The translations under genes and the position numbers were made by a program. This document shows, in pieces, positions 27,301-36,699 of a DNA stretch of 64,000 bases. The notes under the pieces are model-generated. The model was not told the DNA's origin and searched no databases. It was given only the letters and a program-made list of their open reading frames with translations. The stretch comes from Chimonanthus salicifolius (taxonomy: Eukaryota; Streptophyta; Magnoliopsida; Laurales; Calycanthaceae), in NCBI GenBank assembly GCA_013350335.1, contig CM023539.1, forward strand, positions 38,550,631 through 38,614,630, read 5' to 3'. Each line of letters opens with the position of its first letter. The first letter of the stretch is position 1.

Positions 27301-30300
27301 ACCCTTATTTGCTAGCCTTCCATAGCTACAACCCTTTTGCTGGCCTTTCATGGCTACAACCGTATTTGCTGGCCTTCATGGCTTCTACCTTTTTGCTGGC
27401 CTTTCATGGCTTCAGCTCTTTTGCTGGCCTTTTCGATCTGATTGATCGATGTGATGGCTTCAACCTTTTTTGGCATGTACTATGCCCTTTGTTTTGCAGG
27501 TCATTCATTGCCTGCCTTTCTCGCATATTGCGATCGTTGTTTTGCCTGACAATTGTCTTACGACCACTGCCGTCATCCGTGCCAAGTTCTCTTTTACAGG
27601 CTGTCATCTGTGTTCGCCGCCTGTCTTTTGCAGTCAGTCAACACTGTCTCTTCAACCAAGTTTGGCAGCCAATCAGTGTGTTGCTTCTCCATCAAATCTT
27701 CGTGGCTAGTTAGTGTGCCGCTTTTTTCCAGTTCACCTGTTGTTTCTTCACGTTCCAAGCTTCGTGGTCATCCACACTTCAGCTTGCGGGGGCATGTTAG
27801 AATAATTAGAGTTATTATCTAATTAGGATTCCTAGTTTGGATTTACCTCTAATTAAGAGGTGTATTTGATTTATAATTAGTTAAGAGTTACAGTTTGAGT
27901 GTGATAGCCCTACGGTCGGCTAGAGGCTATATATACATGTAATAGCATAAAGATTTAATAATATACTCAGATTATTAATTTTATGAAACACCTCAAGATA
28001 GCTTTGCATCCCATCAACCAGTTTTTTTGATGGATGTACTCTTTAGATGAGTGTAATGTTCATGATATTTTTAAAGCTCGAACAGTGAGCAAATTCACAT
28101 TTGATGCTATTAGTTTATAGTGATCTTAATTTTATATTTTCACACCCCTGTCTTTACATAAATGATGCCTGTTTTCTCTATGGAAATGGCAAATCGTTTA
28201 TGCTTTAAGTGAATGCCCATGAATCCTTTTGCAGGTTACCTAGACCTTAGGTTTGACAGGGATGGTAACTTGATAGTCTATTTCATATGGCATATCGAAA
28301 TAGTATATTTTCCATTAGTATGAACAATTACTTAATATTCTTTATGCAGATGTTTATCTTGCTGGAACTGTCATGCTAATATTTGCAATGGGCTTATATG
28401 GATTATTTATAAGTAATTCGTCTCCTGGCATACCTGCTACTGTTGATCGTGCTCTCAAGGGATCTTCCTTGTTTGGAATGTTTGCGCTCAAGGTTGCCAC
28501 CATCCCACTTAAATGTTTTTTTCCCACTAAAGATAAAATATAACTAATTTTCCTTTGCTGACTGTTATTTTTTTTTTTTTTTGTCTATTCCTTTAGCTTG
28601 CAATGCATGTTTCAAGCCCACATGTCCTATTTTCTTAAGTTCATTGCAAAAGTTGTTTCAACCTCAAAGTCGTGGGTTCAAGTCCTACGTGCATCGGATA
28701 AGCAATTGACTCAGAGAAAAGAGAAACATGCCAAATCAAAATGCAAATACGGACCCCAGATTGATGGAATGAATGCCTTTGATAATGATGATGATTCACA
28801 ATATATCATTATCATTATCATTATCATCATCATCATCATCATCACACCCACAATCCCATCTATTTGGGGTCAGTTTTTTGAGTTTTACACCTCCATTTGA
28901 CACTATTCATAATAGATGGTGTAAACACATTTTCAAGAAAATAAAATAAAATAAATAAATTGAAAGATGTAGTCCACAAAATGAGCCTTTTAAATTTGAA
29001 TTTAAAATGGGCACTATGGTTCTAACCATTGGATCAGTGGCTCCACCTTGGGAGACTGGTTCAACATCCTTTTTACAAGTAAAACTTCGAGCACAGATTG
29101 CAACTTGATAATTACCTAAATTTGCATAATCTTTGAAAGTACGTTCACAAGTGTCAAATTTCATGTTGGTCACATGGTCAAATCTCCTAGTGCGGTCCAC
29201 AGATTTGTTCCGCTTAGTAGAAACTTTATTTGTTTCAATTTCTCTGGTGGGGTTTGCAAGACTTGTTTTGCTTAGGGGCTTGTAGATGAATCCTCTAATG
29301 AGATCAAATAGACTTGTTCCACTTGTTGGAGGTGATGTTAGATTTTTGGATGGATGGATTTAGATTGTTCCTAATAAATATCTAATCTAGATGTGCTATT
29401 CTTTTAGACATAAACAATGTATAAGGTTGCTAAATTAGAAGATTTGCCTAGCTAGGACTTTGGCCCAAGAAATATTGTGGAATAAAATTTTACAGGTTTC
29501 TATTGCTTGATGGGCTGGCAGGTGGACCATGAAACAACTTCAAATCCCAAAGCTTAGGCTTGATTTTGCATTTATTTGGTGTTGGCCCAATGGGTTTGCT
29601 CCCACTTCGGCTTCACATGATGTGCACCTCCATTAGATCTTTATTAAAAAACCAGTTTCACTATTTGCATTCAATTTGGGAATCATATTGGCATGTGTTT
29701 CTTTGACAATAAAGTGTGGATTGTCACTTTTTGCTGACTTGTTGAGACTTGAGAGCATCAAGATGTTGTCTAAATGTGATGTATGTACCAAGAGAGAGAG
29801 AGAGGATCAGTCAAGGGATTTTCTGTGGAGAACCATATTGATGTGTGTTTCCTGACTGAATAAAATTTGGATTGGCTTTTGTGCTGACTTGTACATACAT
29901 ACATTCCTTGCCCATATTATTGAGAGTATCAAGATTGGTCCAAATTTGCTGGATGCAGAGGGAGGGAGAGAGAGCAGATGGTATCCGTCAATTAGATACA
30001 ATAGTTCACAGCAATTCACTACGGATGAATGGCCGATTACAGTAATTTGAAGAAACTTTGAGCCTTAATAGAGGCCATTGGTGAGTTAGAGTGCATCCCA
30101 AAACATCGACTCAGCATGATAATACACCATGAACATGGTTCGTTGTCCTACCCCGATTTATCAAGATAGATTTTCTGAGATACTTGGGAATTGAACCCAC
30201 CCAGTTGAGCAAATTTTCAAATACCAAGGGACGTCAATGGAACAAAAAGGTGGCATTGGCCTTTTCCATTTGGAAGGAGAGGCGAACCATTGGTACCAAT

Positions 30301-32330
30301 GGCTGGAACAAACTAATGGAGAAGTGACGTGGGACACATTTGTGGATGAATTGTATTAATGTTTCATATCCACCGAATATGAGGACTTTGACGAGGCCCT
30401 CTAAAAAATTAGATAACATAGTACTGTCCCAGACTATCAGTAGGAATTCAAACAATTTTCAACTCGAATCCGAGGGTGGCCAGAGAAGGCGCTGTTAGGA
30501 GCATTCATCGGCGGGTTGGAAGAGGAAATTGGTGGTGAATTTCGAATGTTCAGCCCTCGTGCCAAGCTAGAAAATCCGGTGACTTCTGTTGATTCATGTT
30601 GACAATTAGCCGTTAGTTCAATGTCTCAACCTAGAAAATATCTTGGAATGAAATGTGGAGAAGAAGAGAGCAAATGGCTCTGTTTCTATTGTGATGAGAA
30701 GTTTCAGGAGGGCCACAAGTGCAAATCGGCCCAGTTACTCATGATCAAAATTGAGGAAGTGATGTGGGATGCAGTGGGACCGACTCGAACAAATTTTTAC
30801 TAACTTCAACCTTGAGGACAAGGTTTGTCTGAATAGGGAAGGTGTTGATGCAACCTTGCATTAGAAGAATTTTCCAAACTTTGGCCTTGAGGACAAGGCC
30901 GAAATGAAGGGGGAGGATTTGTTACGACCCTCCATCAGATGGTGGGAACTGTGGGACAAGGACCATGGTGTATCCTAGCCGATCAAGATGAATGATCAAA
31001 CCCATCTACCTGAGAGTTATGGTGGTTGAAAAACCACCTACCTGGGAGTTATGGTGGTTGAGAAACCACAACTAGTCTCTTTCTTATGGAAGAATGAGAG
31101 GGATATGTGATGAATGCAATTGTGTGGTTCTTCTGTGACCCGAACAAAGACATTATTATTAGTAAATAAATCGATCTATTACGCACCATCCATTTGATCA
31201 TGATACCAAGAGGAACTAGATGGAGAGCATCGTGATACCATGAGGAATTAGATGGAGGATCTACAAAATTTGATGAGAATGTTGTTTGAATGTTTATTTC
31301 TCTCTTTAATTTCATTTTTTTATTTTTTTCTCATTTTCATATAGAAGGGAAGGGATCAATCCTCATCATGAGACACAATAACAATTTTTGCGGTTCAGTA
31401 GATCAAGTTGTTATTATTTTTACATTAGTGATTTTCAATGATTAACAAGGGTTCTCAAGGTTTCCAATTATGAACTGCAATGTGCATCAAGTTGCTGCAT
31501 GTTTTCACACGTGGAGAATCAAAGAGTCAAGCCTTGCATCAAGCAATCAGAAATCTAGATAGCTGAATATGTAATTTAGTGAAAATAGTTCATCAACGTG
31601 GCTGATGTTAGTGAAACATAAGTAATGCTGAACAAACTTATAAAATAGCGTATCTAACTAATTCAACAAAATTATACTCTAGAAACAATAAATGAAACTA
31701 ACCACCAAAATAATAGTTGAACTTTTTAATTGCTCTCCTATGTGGTTGAGCATACAAAATTCCTTAGAAGTCTATCTATATTGATTACTTGTGGGACCCA
31801 TCATAGGAGGGCCATGACCCAAGTACCATACCCCTCTAATGATCCAAAGTTCCTAACCCACTAATTGATCACTTGCAAATAACTTCCAAAATGCATGGTA
31901 TACCATCAATGAAGGAAAAGCCTATATTGGTCAGATGGTCCATCATTGTGATCTTTTGCCTTCACCAGACCCACAATTTGGAGGGTTTCCAGCATCTTAA
32001 ATGTATACTAGCATCCAAACACATTCCATCTGCAGCACATACTTCTAGTTGAACAACCTTGAATGTGCCTTTTCTTTTGTGTTCCATGTGGTGTCATATG
32101 ATTCTGGTATCTGTTTGCAGGAGAGACCTAAGTGGATGAAAATTAGTTCGCTTGACGAGTTAAAGACAAAGGTAGGGCATGTCATTGTCATGATCCTTCT
32201 GGTAAAGATGTTTGAGAGGAGCAAGATGGTGACCATTGCTACTGGTGTAGATCTCTTAAGTTACTCTGTATGCATATTCCTGTCATCTGCTTCCCTTTAC
32301 ATTCTTCATAATCTTCACAAGTCAGAATGA
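9370..32330 (+). CDS. UPF0114-family membrane protein, probably plastid-targeted (5 exons)
   Basis: Five exons join in frame to about 275 codons: 9370-9666, 12143-12220, 14835-14934, 28350-28492 and 32121-32330. Every junction has AG and GT, with phases 0, 0, 1, 0. Residues 1-60 are Ser/Pro/Arg-rich with few acids, as in chloroplast transit peptides. Residues 100-275 match the plant UPF0114 (YqhA-like) domain known from Arabidopsis At4g19390/At5g13720 (recalled, not searched). There are four hydrophobic segments, at about 102-124, 160-180, 222-236 and 249-270, and the conserved stretch 'GSSLFGMFALK|ERPKWMKI' crosses the last junction. The biochemical role of the family is unknown. The exon 4 donor (GTTGCC) is weak. 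The exons are open and show no lesions, so the gene looks functional despite its inflated introns. Confidence 0.9.
9667..12142 (+). other. Intron 1 of the UPF0114 gene
   Basis: The intron opens GTAAGT and closes 'ttgggcag'. It is AT-rich. A G-rich tract on the + strand (gtgtgtatgtgtgcgcgggtggtgg) lies at 10770-10830, and A-rich short repeats lie near 11946. No transposon domain was recognised in its small ORFs. Confidence 0.7.
12221..14834 (+). other. Intron 2 of the UPF0114 gene
   Basis: The intron starts GTAAGT and ends 'cttgatag'. Two copies of a dispersed repeat are present: one inverted at about 12325-12372 ('atgggattgtggcaaatgatg') and one direct at about 12862-12912 (catcatcatcatcacc... 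'cccatttatttggggt'). These resemble the 3' end of the SINE at 28595. A TA/ATAG-rich microsatellite lies at 13647-13690. A hAT-like 'gactcgg/gagcct' degenerate block lies at 13440-13620. Confidence 0.6.
15299..17265 (-). pseudogene. LINE (L1-type) 3' half: reverse transcriptase and RNase H
   Basis: Read on the minus strand from 17265 down, the order is an RT N-terminal region ('DKAPGP' near 17010), RT core ('HYRPINLVG' near 16830, 'DDTLLFC' at about 16358-16335), and then an RNase H end ('HIARSANNVVDFLAK' near 15575-15530). A T-rich tract at 15299-15318 is the minus-strand poly(A) tail. Stops and shifts are frequent. Plant L1 elements encode an endonuclease-RT protein that primes from nicked target DNA. 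The 5' half of this copy lies at 18206-20900, beyond a nested copia fragment. Confidence 0.8.
17266..18205 (-). mobile_element. Ty1/copia remnant in permuted order (pol 3' end, LTR, leader)
   Basis: On the minus strand, from 18205 downward, come a copia RNase H block ('FDNRAAINIASNPVFH' near 18160-18110), a polypurine tract (17911-17925), one LTR (17665-17910), a primer-binding site (17653-17664) and an untranslated leader or gag region (17266-17652). A normal insertion would have an LTR on each side, so this order is circularly permuted. LINE sequence lies on both sides. The borders near 17266 and 18205 were placed where LINE homology stops. Confidence 0.7.
17665..17910 (-). repeat. Single copia LTR
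   Basis: The 246-bp sequence begins TGTGGGACCC on the minus strand and ends in CA. A 'ttatttatac' TATA-like motif lies mid-way. It is directly preceded by the purine tract 'agcttgagggagcg' (17911-17925). It is directly followed by TGGTATCAGAGC (17664-17653), the initiator-tRNA-Met type primer-binding site. It therefore acts as a 3' LTR to one side and a 5' LTR to the other. Confidence 0.8.
18206..20900 (-). pseudogene. LINE (L1-type) 5' half: ORF1-like domain and AP endonuclease
   Basis: On the minus strand, 20200-19455 encodes a DUF4283-like ORF1 region ('VAWDRASIIQFGRKLG' just below 19904). 19252-18547 encodes the apurinic endonuclease ('MHCPNSALERELFW', 'WSNGQNHPSMGRLDRFLVS', 'VSDHWPI', the last being the usual 'SDHxPI' box). 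18539-18206 gives the linker with 'WLKEGDRNTKFF'. Several stops and shifts interrupt it. The 5' limit near 20900 is approximate; the Ser/Pro-rich opposite-strand ORFs here are shadows. It forms one LINE with 15299-17265. Confidence 0.75.
21920..23210 (-). pseudogene. Second LINE, 3' part: zf-RVT and RNase H
   Basis: The minus strand from 23138 downward encodes a zinc-binding reverse-transcriptase tail ('FVWCVLNGKI', 'DVDHLFCKYPMAYHLW'). It is followed by an RNase H segment near 22388-22270 ('VIIERDSVNSIKWV'). The T-rich run at 21920-21942 fits a minus-strand poly(A) tail. The copy is interrupted by stops. The RT part of this element resumes at 24296-25140. Confidence 0.7.
23211..24295. mobile_element. 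Insertion splitting the second LINE (MITE-like, class unresolved)
   Basis: LINE homology stops near 23210 and resumes near 24296. The left border 'cttagagc' and the right border 'gcttgagc' look like an imperfect ~8-bp duplication. Inside, 'tagggctgcaactat' at 23380 resembles the terminus of the GACCCG-rich MITE family described elsewhere in this window. The stretch to 24070 is rich in 'gggccc' and 'ttgggccc' words. No transposase is present. Confidence 0.4.
24296..25140 (-). pseudogene. Second LINE, reverse transcriptase part, 5'-truncated
   Basis: The minus strand near 25100-25060 encodes the 'CFKLVSGLRINLRKSKLIG' block of the LINE RT palm. It continues through degenerate thumb-domain sequence to 24300. 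The LINE stops at about 25140, as expected for 5' truncation during target-primed insertion. A short piece of the same RT sequence recurs at 27983-28018 on the far side of the LTR element. Confidence 0.65.
26178..26470 (+). pseudogene. Retrocopy of the 3' end of a pyruvate dehydrogenase kinase mRNA
   Basis: An open stretch encodes the C-terminal ~66 residues of a plant mitochondrial PDK. The ATP-lid glycine motif 'GYGYGLPIS', 'LYARYFGGDLQ' and 'SMEGYGTDAYLHLS' are all present, and it ends in the family's usual 'DSQEPLP' plus stop (26376-26378). About 80 bp of 3'-UTR-like sequence follow, then a 12-A run (26458-26469), so this derives from a polyadenylated transcript. Two conserved Arg codons look changed by C-to-T/G-to-A decay (R to H after 'GLPIS', R to W after 'HLS'). 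PDK phosphorylates and inactivates the pyruvate dehydrogenase complex. This fragment lacks the rest of the kinase and cannot act. It lies wholly inside the LTR element. Confidence 0.85.
27270..27440 (+). repeat. Short degenerate tandem repeat inside the LTR element
   Basis: About six copies of a 26-33 bp unit, 'tttgctggcctttcatggct' plus 'tcaaccctta' variants, run head to tail. Unit length varies, so the long ORF reading through it (27231-27713) is not a conserved protein. Confidence 0.7.
28595..28875 (+). mobile_element. tRNA-derived SINE with (ATC)n tail
   Basis: A box-B-like promoter GGGTTCAAGTCC sits at 28674-28685. The body is followed by an (ATT/ATC)n microsatellite at 28801-28842 and the 3' block 'caatcccatctatttggggt', which recurs in intron 2 and near 33835. 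Box A is not clear. SINEs are transcribed by RNA polymerase III and moved by LINE enzymes. No target duplication was found. Confidence 0.5.
30120..30802 (+). pseudogene. Chromovirus gag fragment (capsid and zinc knuckle)
   Basis: In one frame, with several stops, the sequence encodes 'LFHLEGEANHWYQWL', 'WDTFVDELY', 'ALLGAFIGGLEEEI', then a degenerate knuckle 'LCFYCDEKFQEGHKC' (30681-30722) and 'QLLMIKIEE'. This is the retrotransposon-gag domain plus the CX2C...GHxC knuckle seen in non-Tekay plant chromoviruses. Pol is absent: the gag end runs almost directly into a polypurine tract and LTR, so an internal deletion removed protease, RT and integrase. Confidence 0.75.
30903..31380 (+). repeat. 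PPT and LTR of the gag-only chromovirus remnant
   Basis: Two 'cttgaggacaagg' blocks and the purine tract 'aatgaagggggaggatt' (30903-30919) precede TGTTACGACCC (30920), the start of an LTR. The LTR end is uncertain: 'caataaca' near 31380 and 'ttttaca' near 31424 are both possible. A 5' LTR was not found. Confidence 0.6.
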
Positions 32331-32705
32331 GCATGTTCTATATTTGTTGTGCTCAGAGCTTCAGATATACCCCATATTGCTAGCAGATTAGATATCCTTG
32401 GCCTTGATGACTGTTTGCTCCCTGAAGAGTCAGAGGCAGCATGGGAATCTGGAATTGCATTGGGTAAGGTTGTATTGACTGTCATGCACACCTGTATGTA
32501 ACTATTGGAACTCATGAATGTAAAAATGTATTACCATTTTTTAGAAAGTAAATAGAAACTTTACAGTTTTTGGTAGTTCAATTTATGGACATAACTAATT
32601 CATCAATGGAAAAGAACAGGTTTTACTGAAGGGTTACATATCGTGTTTCGGTGGTGTATCAGTGCACCTGGTCAAGAGAGCAGCAATGGTGGTAAATGTT
32701 AATGT
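32331..32705 (+). other. Region just downstream of the UPF0114 stop with coding-like, splice-flanked segments
   Basis: Directly after the TGA, the same frame stays open to about 32500 and contains an acidic, protein-like stretch ('LDILGLDDCLLPEESEAAW') ending at a GGTAAG donor near 32463. A second segment, 32621-32706, lies between 'aacag' and 'GTAAGT'. Joined in phase they read 'ALGFTEGLHIVFRW' and on to a stop. The family was not recognised. It could be 3' UTR, an alternative 3' end of the UPF0114 gene, or remains of another gene. Confidence 0.3.
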
Positions 32706-32935
32706 AAGTATATTCCTTTAAAATATATCCTCTTTAGTAGTTTTCTTGGATGCCAGAAAATGGAGAAACTCATGAACGTAATCTATAAACTCAACTGATG
32801 ATAATTGAGGCTACACTAAGTGTTCATGCCTTCAAAATATAAATAAATAAAATGTATCCTCGTAATACAGGATCAATCCAATCAGGATATCTCAAGAGAG
32901 TAAGATAAGGAACTTAAATTAAAGAAGTATAGGAT

Positions 32936-33471
32936 TTTTTTTTAATTTACGTGTGGGAAACCACTGGGAAACTCAACGTAAAACCCCCACGGGTGATATC
33001 CACGGTAGGGCTGCAACTCGGATCGGGCTGGTCGGGTTCTGTCAAACCCAATCCGACCCAAGTTGATATTTATAGAACTCGATCCGACCTGAATTATCGA
33101 CCCGATCCAAATTTTAATCCAAATCAGTCTGAATTCTTACCCGATCCGCGTTTTGAACTTATTTTAGTCTAATTTTAGTCGGGTTGGGTCGGGTTAACTT
33201 GTAAAATCCTCAATCTGATCCGACCTGAATTTCATGTGGGTTTTTGTCTTCTCAACTCGACCCGACATACTGATCCCTAAACCCTTCTCGACCTGACATA
33301 CTGATCCAAAATTCTCAACTCGACCTGCATGATTTCTCGGGTCGGGTCATACGGGTTGGGTCAAAACTCGACCCGAGTTGCAGCCACATTAGATGAGACC
33401 ATGGGGTTCTAACCTAGGCACCTTCTGCTTCTTGAGGCGGGAGATTACCAATTGAGCTACACCTGGTGGAC
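32936..33471 (-). mobile_element. SINE (family A), split by a MITE
   Basis: On the minus strand a box A 'tgtagctcaattgg' lies near 33461-33449 and a box B 'ggttagaacccc' at 33414-33403. The body ends in a T-run at about 32936-32945, which is the minus-strand poly(A). The copy at 51328-51470 has the same organisation. The MITE at 33006-33386 interrupts it. Confidence 0.65.
33006..33386. mobile_element. MITE of the GACCCG-rich family (copy 1, complete)
   Basis: The left end TAGGGCTGCAACTCGG mirrors the right end CCGAGTTGCAGCC. Between them are many 'gacccg/cgggtc' words in both orientations. There is no coding capacity. It sits inside a SINE. A target duplication could not be matched. hAT-type is inferred from the ends of the related copy at 56108-56502. 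Confidence 0.65.
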
Positions 33472-36400
33472 AAGGAGATTGTTAGACTCCAGTTATTGAG
33501 GATACTGATTGATTCATCCACTCTTATGATTCCTTTGCCAGAGTTTATATTGAGAAACCACTTTGTCAATTTTCTAGAAGGCTCTACCAAAAAAAGAAAA
33601 AGAAAAAAACCATTCTGTCCTGATGGCCAAATCCTAGTGGAAGTGTGTGGTGTACTGCTCTGAAAACTCTTGGCAATGGATGTGATCCCTGAATTTTTTT
33701 TTATTGCTGTTTGTTTCAGTTAGCCTGAACCAGTATGTTGGCATTTTGTATTTATAGCTAGTGACAAGAAAAAAAAATTAAAACCTTTAGAATGAAACAG
33801 AAAGAGATAAATCGTCATAATCATTTCCATTTTTTCATTTATCGGGGTTGGCATTCTAAATTCTACTTTTCTACTCTATACTTAAAACTCATGTTTTATG
33901 TCACTCCACGTTTCTATCATATCATTTTCACCATATTAATTTAAATTTCTAATGAAAGTAAAGGAATGAAAACAAAAGTAAAATCTTGTCATTAGTGAGA
34001 AAAATATAAAAAGAAACAACGACATGATTTAAAAAAATTATTGTCTAGGATTCGTACAAAAAAAAAATTAAGAATGTGAAAATTAGTTGGAAATTTAAAA
34101 TAAAACACAATCACAGCTAAAGTTAACAAACAAATGAAAAATAAATCGAATGAAACCTTTAAAGGAAAAGAGGACAACTAAATTTATAAAATGAGTGATC
34201 AGTTACAACCACATTACACTACAACAGCAATCCGACTTGCCTAATAGATTTTTTAATTTTTTCAATTGAGACATTGGTTTGAAATTCCTGCTAGTAAATA
34301 CCTTAGTTTTATTGAATGATCCATAACATTCGAATCATTAGCAAGTAATATGAATAGTTAGTTGGGGTTGAATTGCTATGCTTGTTTTTTTATTTATTTA
34401 TGACTAAGGTGTCCAAGCTTCTTTGATCACCCGATTGATCATTGGGGTATGTACAAGTCTCCTTATACATATTGAGTAACTCCATGGGGAGTAGTCTTTT
34501 GGGGGGGAGCAAGAATCGAATTCGGGAGTCTTGCTTCTTGAGGTAGTTTTTCAGTATCACTCTAATCCATTTGGATTAATTGCTCTACTTACTTATACTG
34601 GAAGCCTCGTGATATGCTGAAGAATATGGAAGGTTACTTTTTTTTGGCATTATTTATTCTATATATAACTACTCAAAACATAAAGGTGGCTCAAATTGGA
34701 CTCTAACGAGACAAGTCATTTAATGGGTCTTGGACGCATATAGTTTGGTGTGTTATAAAAAGGACTATACGAGAAAGTTGTGTATAAAGTAGACTTTCAT
34801 CTATTTCATTCTGTCTCTTTATTTAAAATTTTTAAAAATCAATGATCTATGCTGAACAAAATTTTAAAGGCTAAGATTATATGGCTCGAATTATCAATTG
34901 ATAGCTGAAATTTTTTATAATTCATATCTATATAATTACTTATCAAATGAATCCAATTATATGATACTCATCAACCATTTAAGGACGATCTCATTAGTCT
35001 TGTTTATTGTGTATCGCCAGCCTAAAATTTCATAACGGCTTTGTGAATCCATTAGATAACATATGAATAACTCAACTCATGACATTACTATCATTATTAT
35101 TATAGTCATTAATTTCATCTATAGGATTCAAATGAACTTCATTTCTAAAACTTATAATAAAGGTGTTAAATTCAAAATATTGATAAACTTTCAGTGATCA
35201 TCCCTAGAACGTGCTCCTCTTTGACCATATAATCTTAATAGTAATATATGCGAGATGAGGTGGCAATATTTGCTGCTGATGCTGCAATTGATGATGATGA
35301 TGAAGATGGTTCTTTAACAATAAATACACGGGAAACTGGTAGATGGACGAATAGTATTCCACTCAGCTCAATTATGGGCTTCCACGGGAAATGTTGGATC
35401 TGACCAATTTAATGCAGACTGGGTCATATACGGGCCAGCTTGAATAGGCTTCCACTCATAAATACCAACTATTTCATTGATTGATTTCAATAATACGGTG
35501 GGCTGCGTGATATTAGGATTAATCATGGGCTCAATCCTGGCATACTCAGATAGCCTTTCTCAATATCCTTAAGAAATAAGGGTATCTATTTGGGCAATCT
35601 TATTTTGCCAAAAAAGAAAAATAAAAACAGCGAGAGAGATTCTCTCTTGTTAAAAATAAGATGATACCACATTCTGGGCTTGGACTTAGTTCAGGAAAGC
35701 CATATTAAAGCTTGAAGAACCAGCTCAGTGAAATTATTGTTTCTACTTATGGTAGTCATTTTTTATATGACAAGGTGTCATAAATCTCTTAGAGCACTCC
35801 ACTAATTCTCAAAGGCTTGCCCGTCCACCCTCTTTACCATCTCTCAGCACTAGATTTGTTGCCACCCGTGGCCAATACTTGTCTAAGTCTTTTTTTTTTT
35901 CTCTCTCAATCAATTTTACCTATTATTATTTTCTCAATCGATTTTAATTAGGGTTTTGTGCATTTTCATTTGTCCATTCAACCGAAAGAAAGATATAAAA
36001 TGGGTAAGAATAGTTGAAGTCCTGAAACTCCATTCACTCTTATCAATCTCGAAATATTGGTGTGCACAAGTCATGGAAGCTACTTTGAGGTTAGGCTTGG
36101 TTTCAATCTGGCTCAGTTGCTTCAGCACATAATGTAATGGAAATTAGCCCTTTGATTAGATATAATGGTTACTTAGAGTTTCAACAGTACAAATCCATCA
36201 AGTTCAGCTGACTCAGAAAAATTAAATTGATTTTAAGGTGAACTCTATTGTAAAAAATAACAAAGGCGAACTCGTTCTTCTTTTTTTTTCCCCCCTTTTA
36301 TAAGCGTCATGTTTCACAGCATTCATTTCTCATCAAAGCAACAGTGTGGCCCATTGAAGGATTAGAATTCATTATCACAGAGAAGCCTTTACCAGAATAA

Positions 36401-36699
36401 AAGCTCTCAAGTGAAGCCTGAATACGGAATCTCTGGGGGTGGACCCCTATTCCCTTACAAAGCTTGTGTTGGATGGTTCTGCTTCTGCTTGCTAACAATT
36501 ACTATTCCTTTTTATTATTTTTGAAAATTTTAAAGCATATGCTCCATTCACGTGAACTTGGGATTTCTTTGATTAAATAAATTAAAGAGATTATTAATAT
36601 TACTATTCTATTTAACTCGGGAACACAGAGACAGATAAAGAGGAAGTTAAAAAGGGTAAGAAGATGGGTTAGGGAGTAAAAAGAGAGAGAGGGACAAAA
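33472..36699. other. Intergenic AT-rich DNA between the UPF0114 and patatin-like genes
   Basis: Nothing clearly functional is visible. 33812-33855 has another 'ttatcggggttggcattc' block like the SINE 3' end at 28860. 34505-34590 resembles a decayed tRNA-like SINE body. 35245-35400 has a short open acidic stretch that matches no family I recognise. 36530-36660 would be the 3' flank of the patatin-like gene. Confidence 0.5.

Larger units (their letters stand above)
25205..27982 (+). mobile_element. Non-autonomous LTR retroelement carrying a host gene fragment
   Basis: Two LTR copies (about 25205-25381 and 27795-27982) share a long near-identical core ('ttatctaattag', 'gaggctatatatacatgtaata', 'atactcagattattaat'). 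A primer-binding site 'tggtatcag' follows the first (25382-25390), and a purine tract 'cttgcgggggca' precedes the second (27783-27794). The internal 2.4 kb has no gag or pol, so the element depends on others. The 5' LTR lacks the first 15 bp seen in the 3' LTR. LTR size and the PPT style suggest the copia group. Confidence 0.75.
14935..28349 (+). other. Intron 3 of the UPF0114 gene (13.4 kb, transposon-filled)
   Basis: The donor GTGAGA follows '...GAGGCTATTG' and the acceptor is 'tttatgcag'. Everything recognisable inside is mobile DNA: two antisense LINEs, a permuted copia remnant, a non-autonomous LTR element and MITE-like sequence. If the exon chain is right, the pre-mRNA must splice across all of it. 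Stretches 20930-21900 and 28060-28349 hold no recognisable feature. Confidence 0.8.
28493..32120 (+). other. Intron 4 of the UPF0114 gene
   Basis: The donor is GTTGCC and the acceptor 'ctgtttgcag'. It contains a SINE (28595-28875) and a chromovirus gag-LTR remnant (30120-31380). 28900-30110 and 31430-32120 show no recognised feature beyond short GA-rich repeats near 29800 and 29960. Confidence 0.7.

Noticed and set aside
27231..27713. 160-codon + strand ORF
   Set aside because: It reads through a degenerate short tandem repeat within a non-autonomous LTR element. Unit lengths vary and no domain is present.
28801..28842. (ATC)n/(ATT)n run as a possible CRISPR-like or regulatory array
   Set aside because: It is a simple microsatellite that forms the tail of a SINE. 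There are no spacers.
33403..33461. Possible tRNA gene on the minus strand
   Set aside because: Box A and box B are present but the spacing and arms do not form a cloverleaf, and a poly(A)-type tail follows. It is a SINE.
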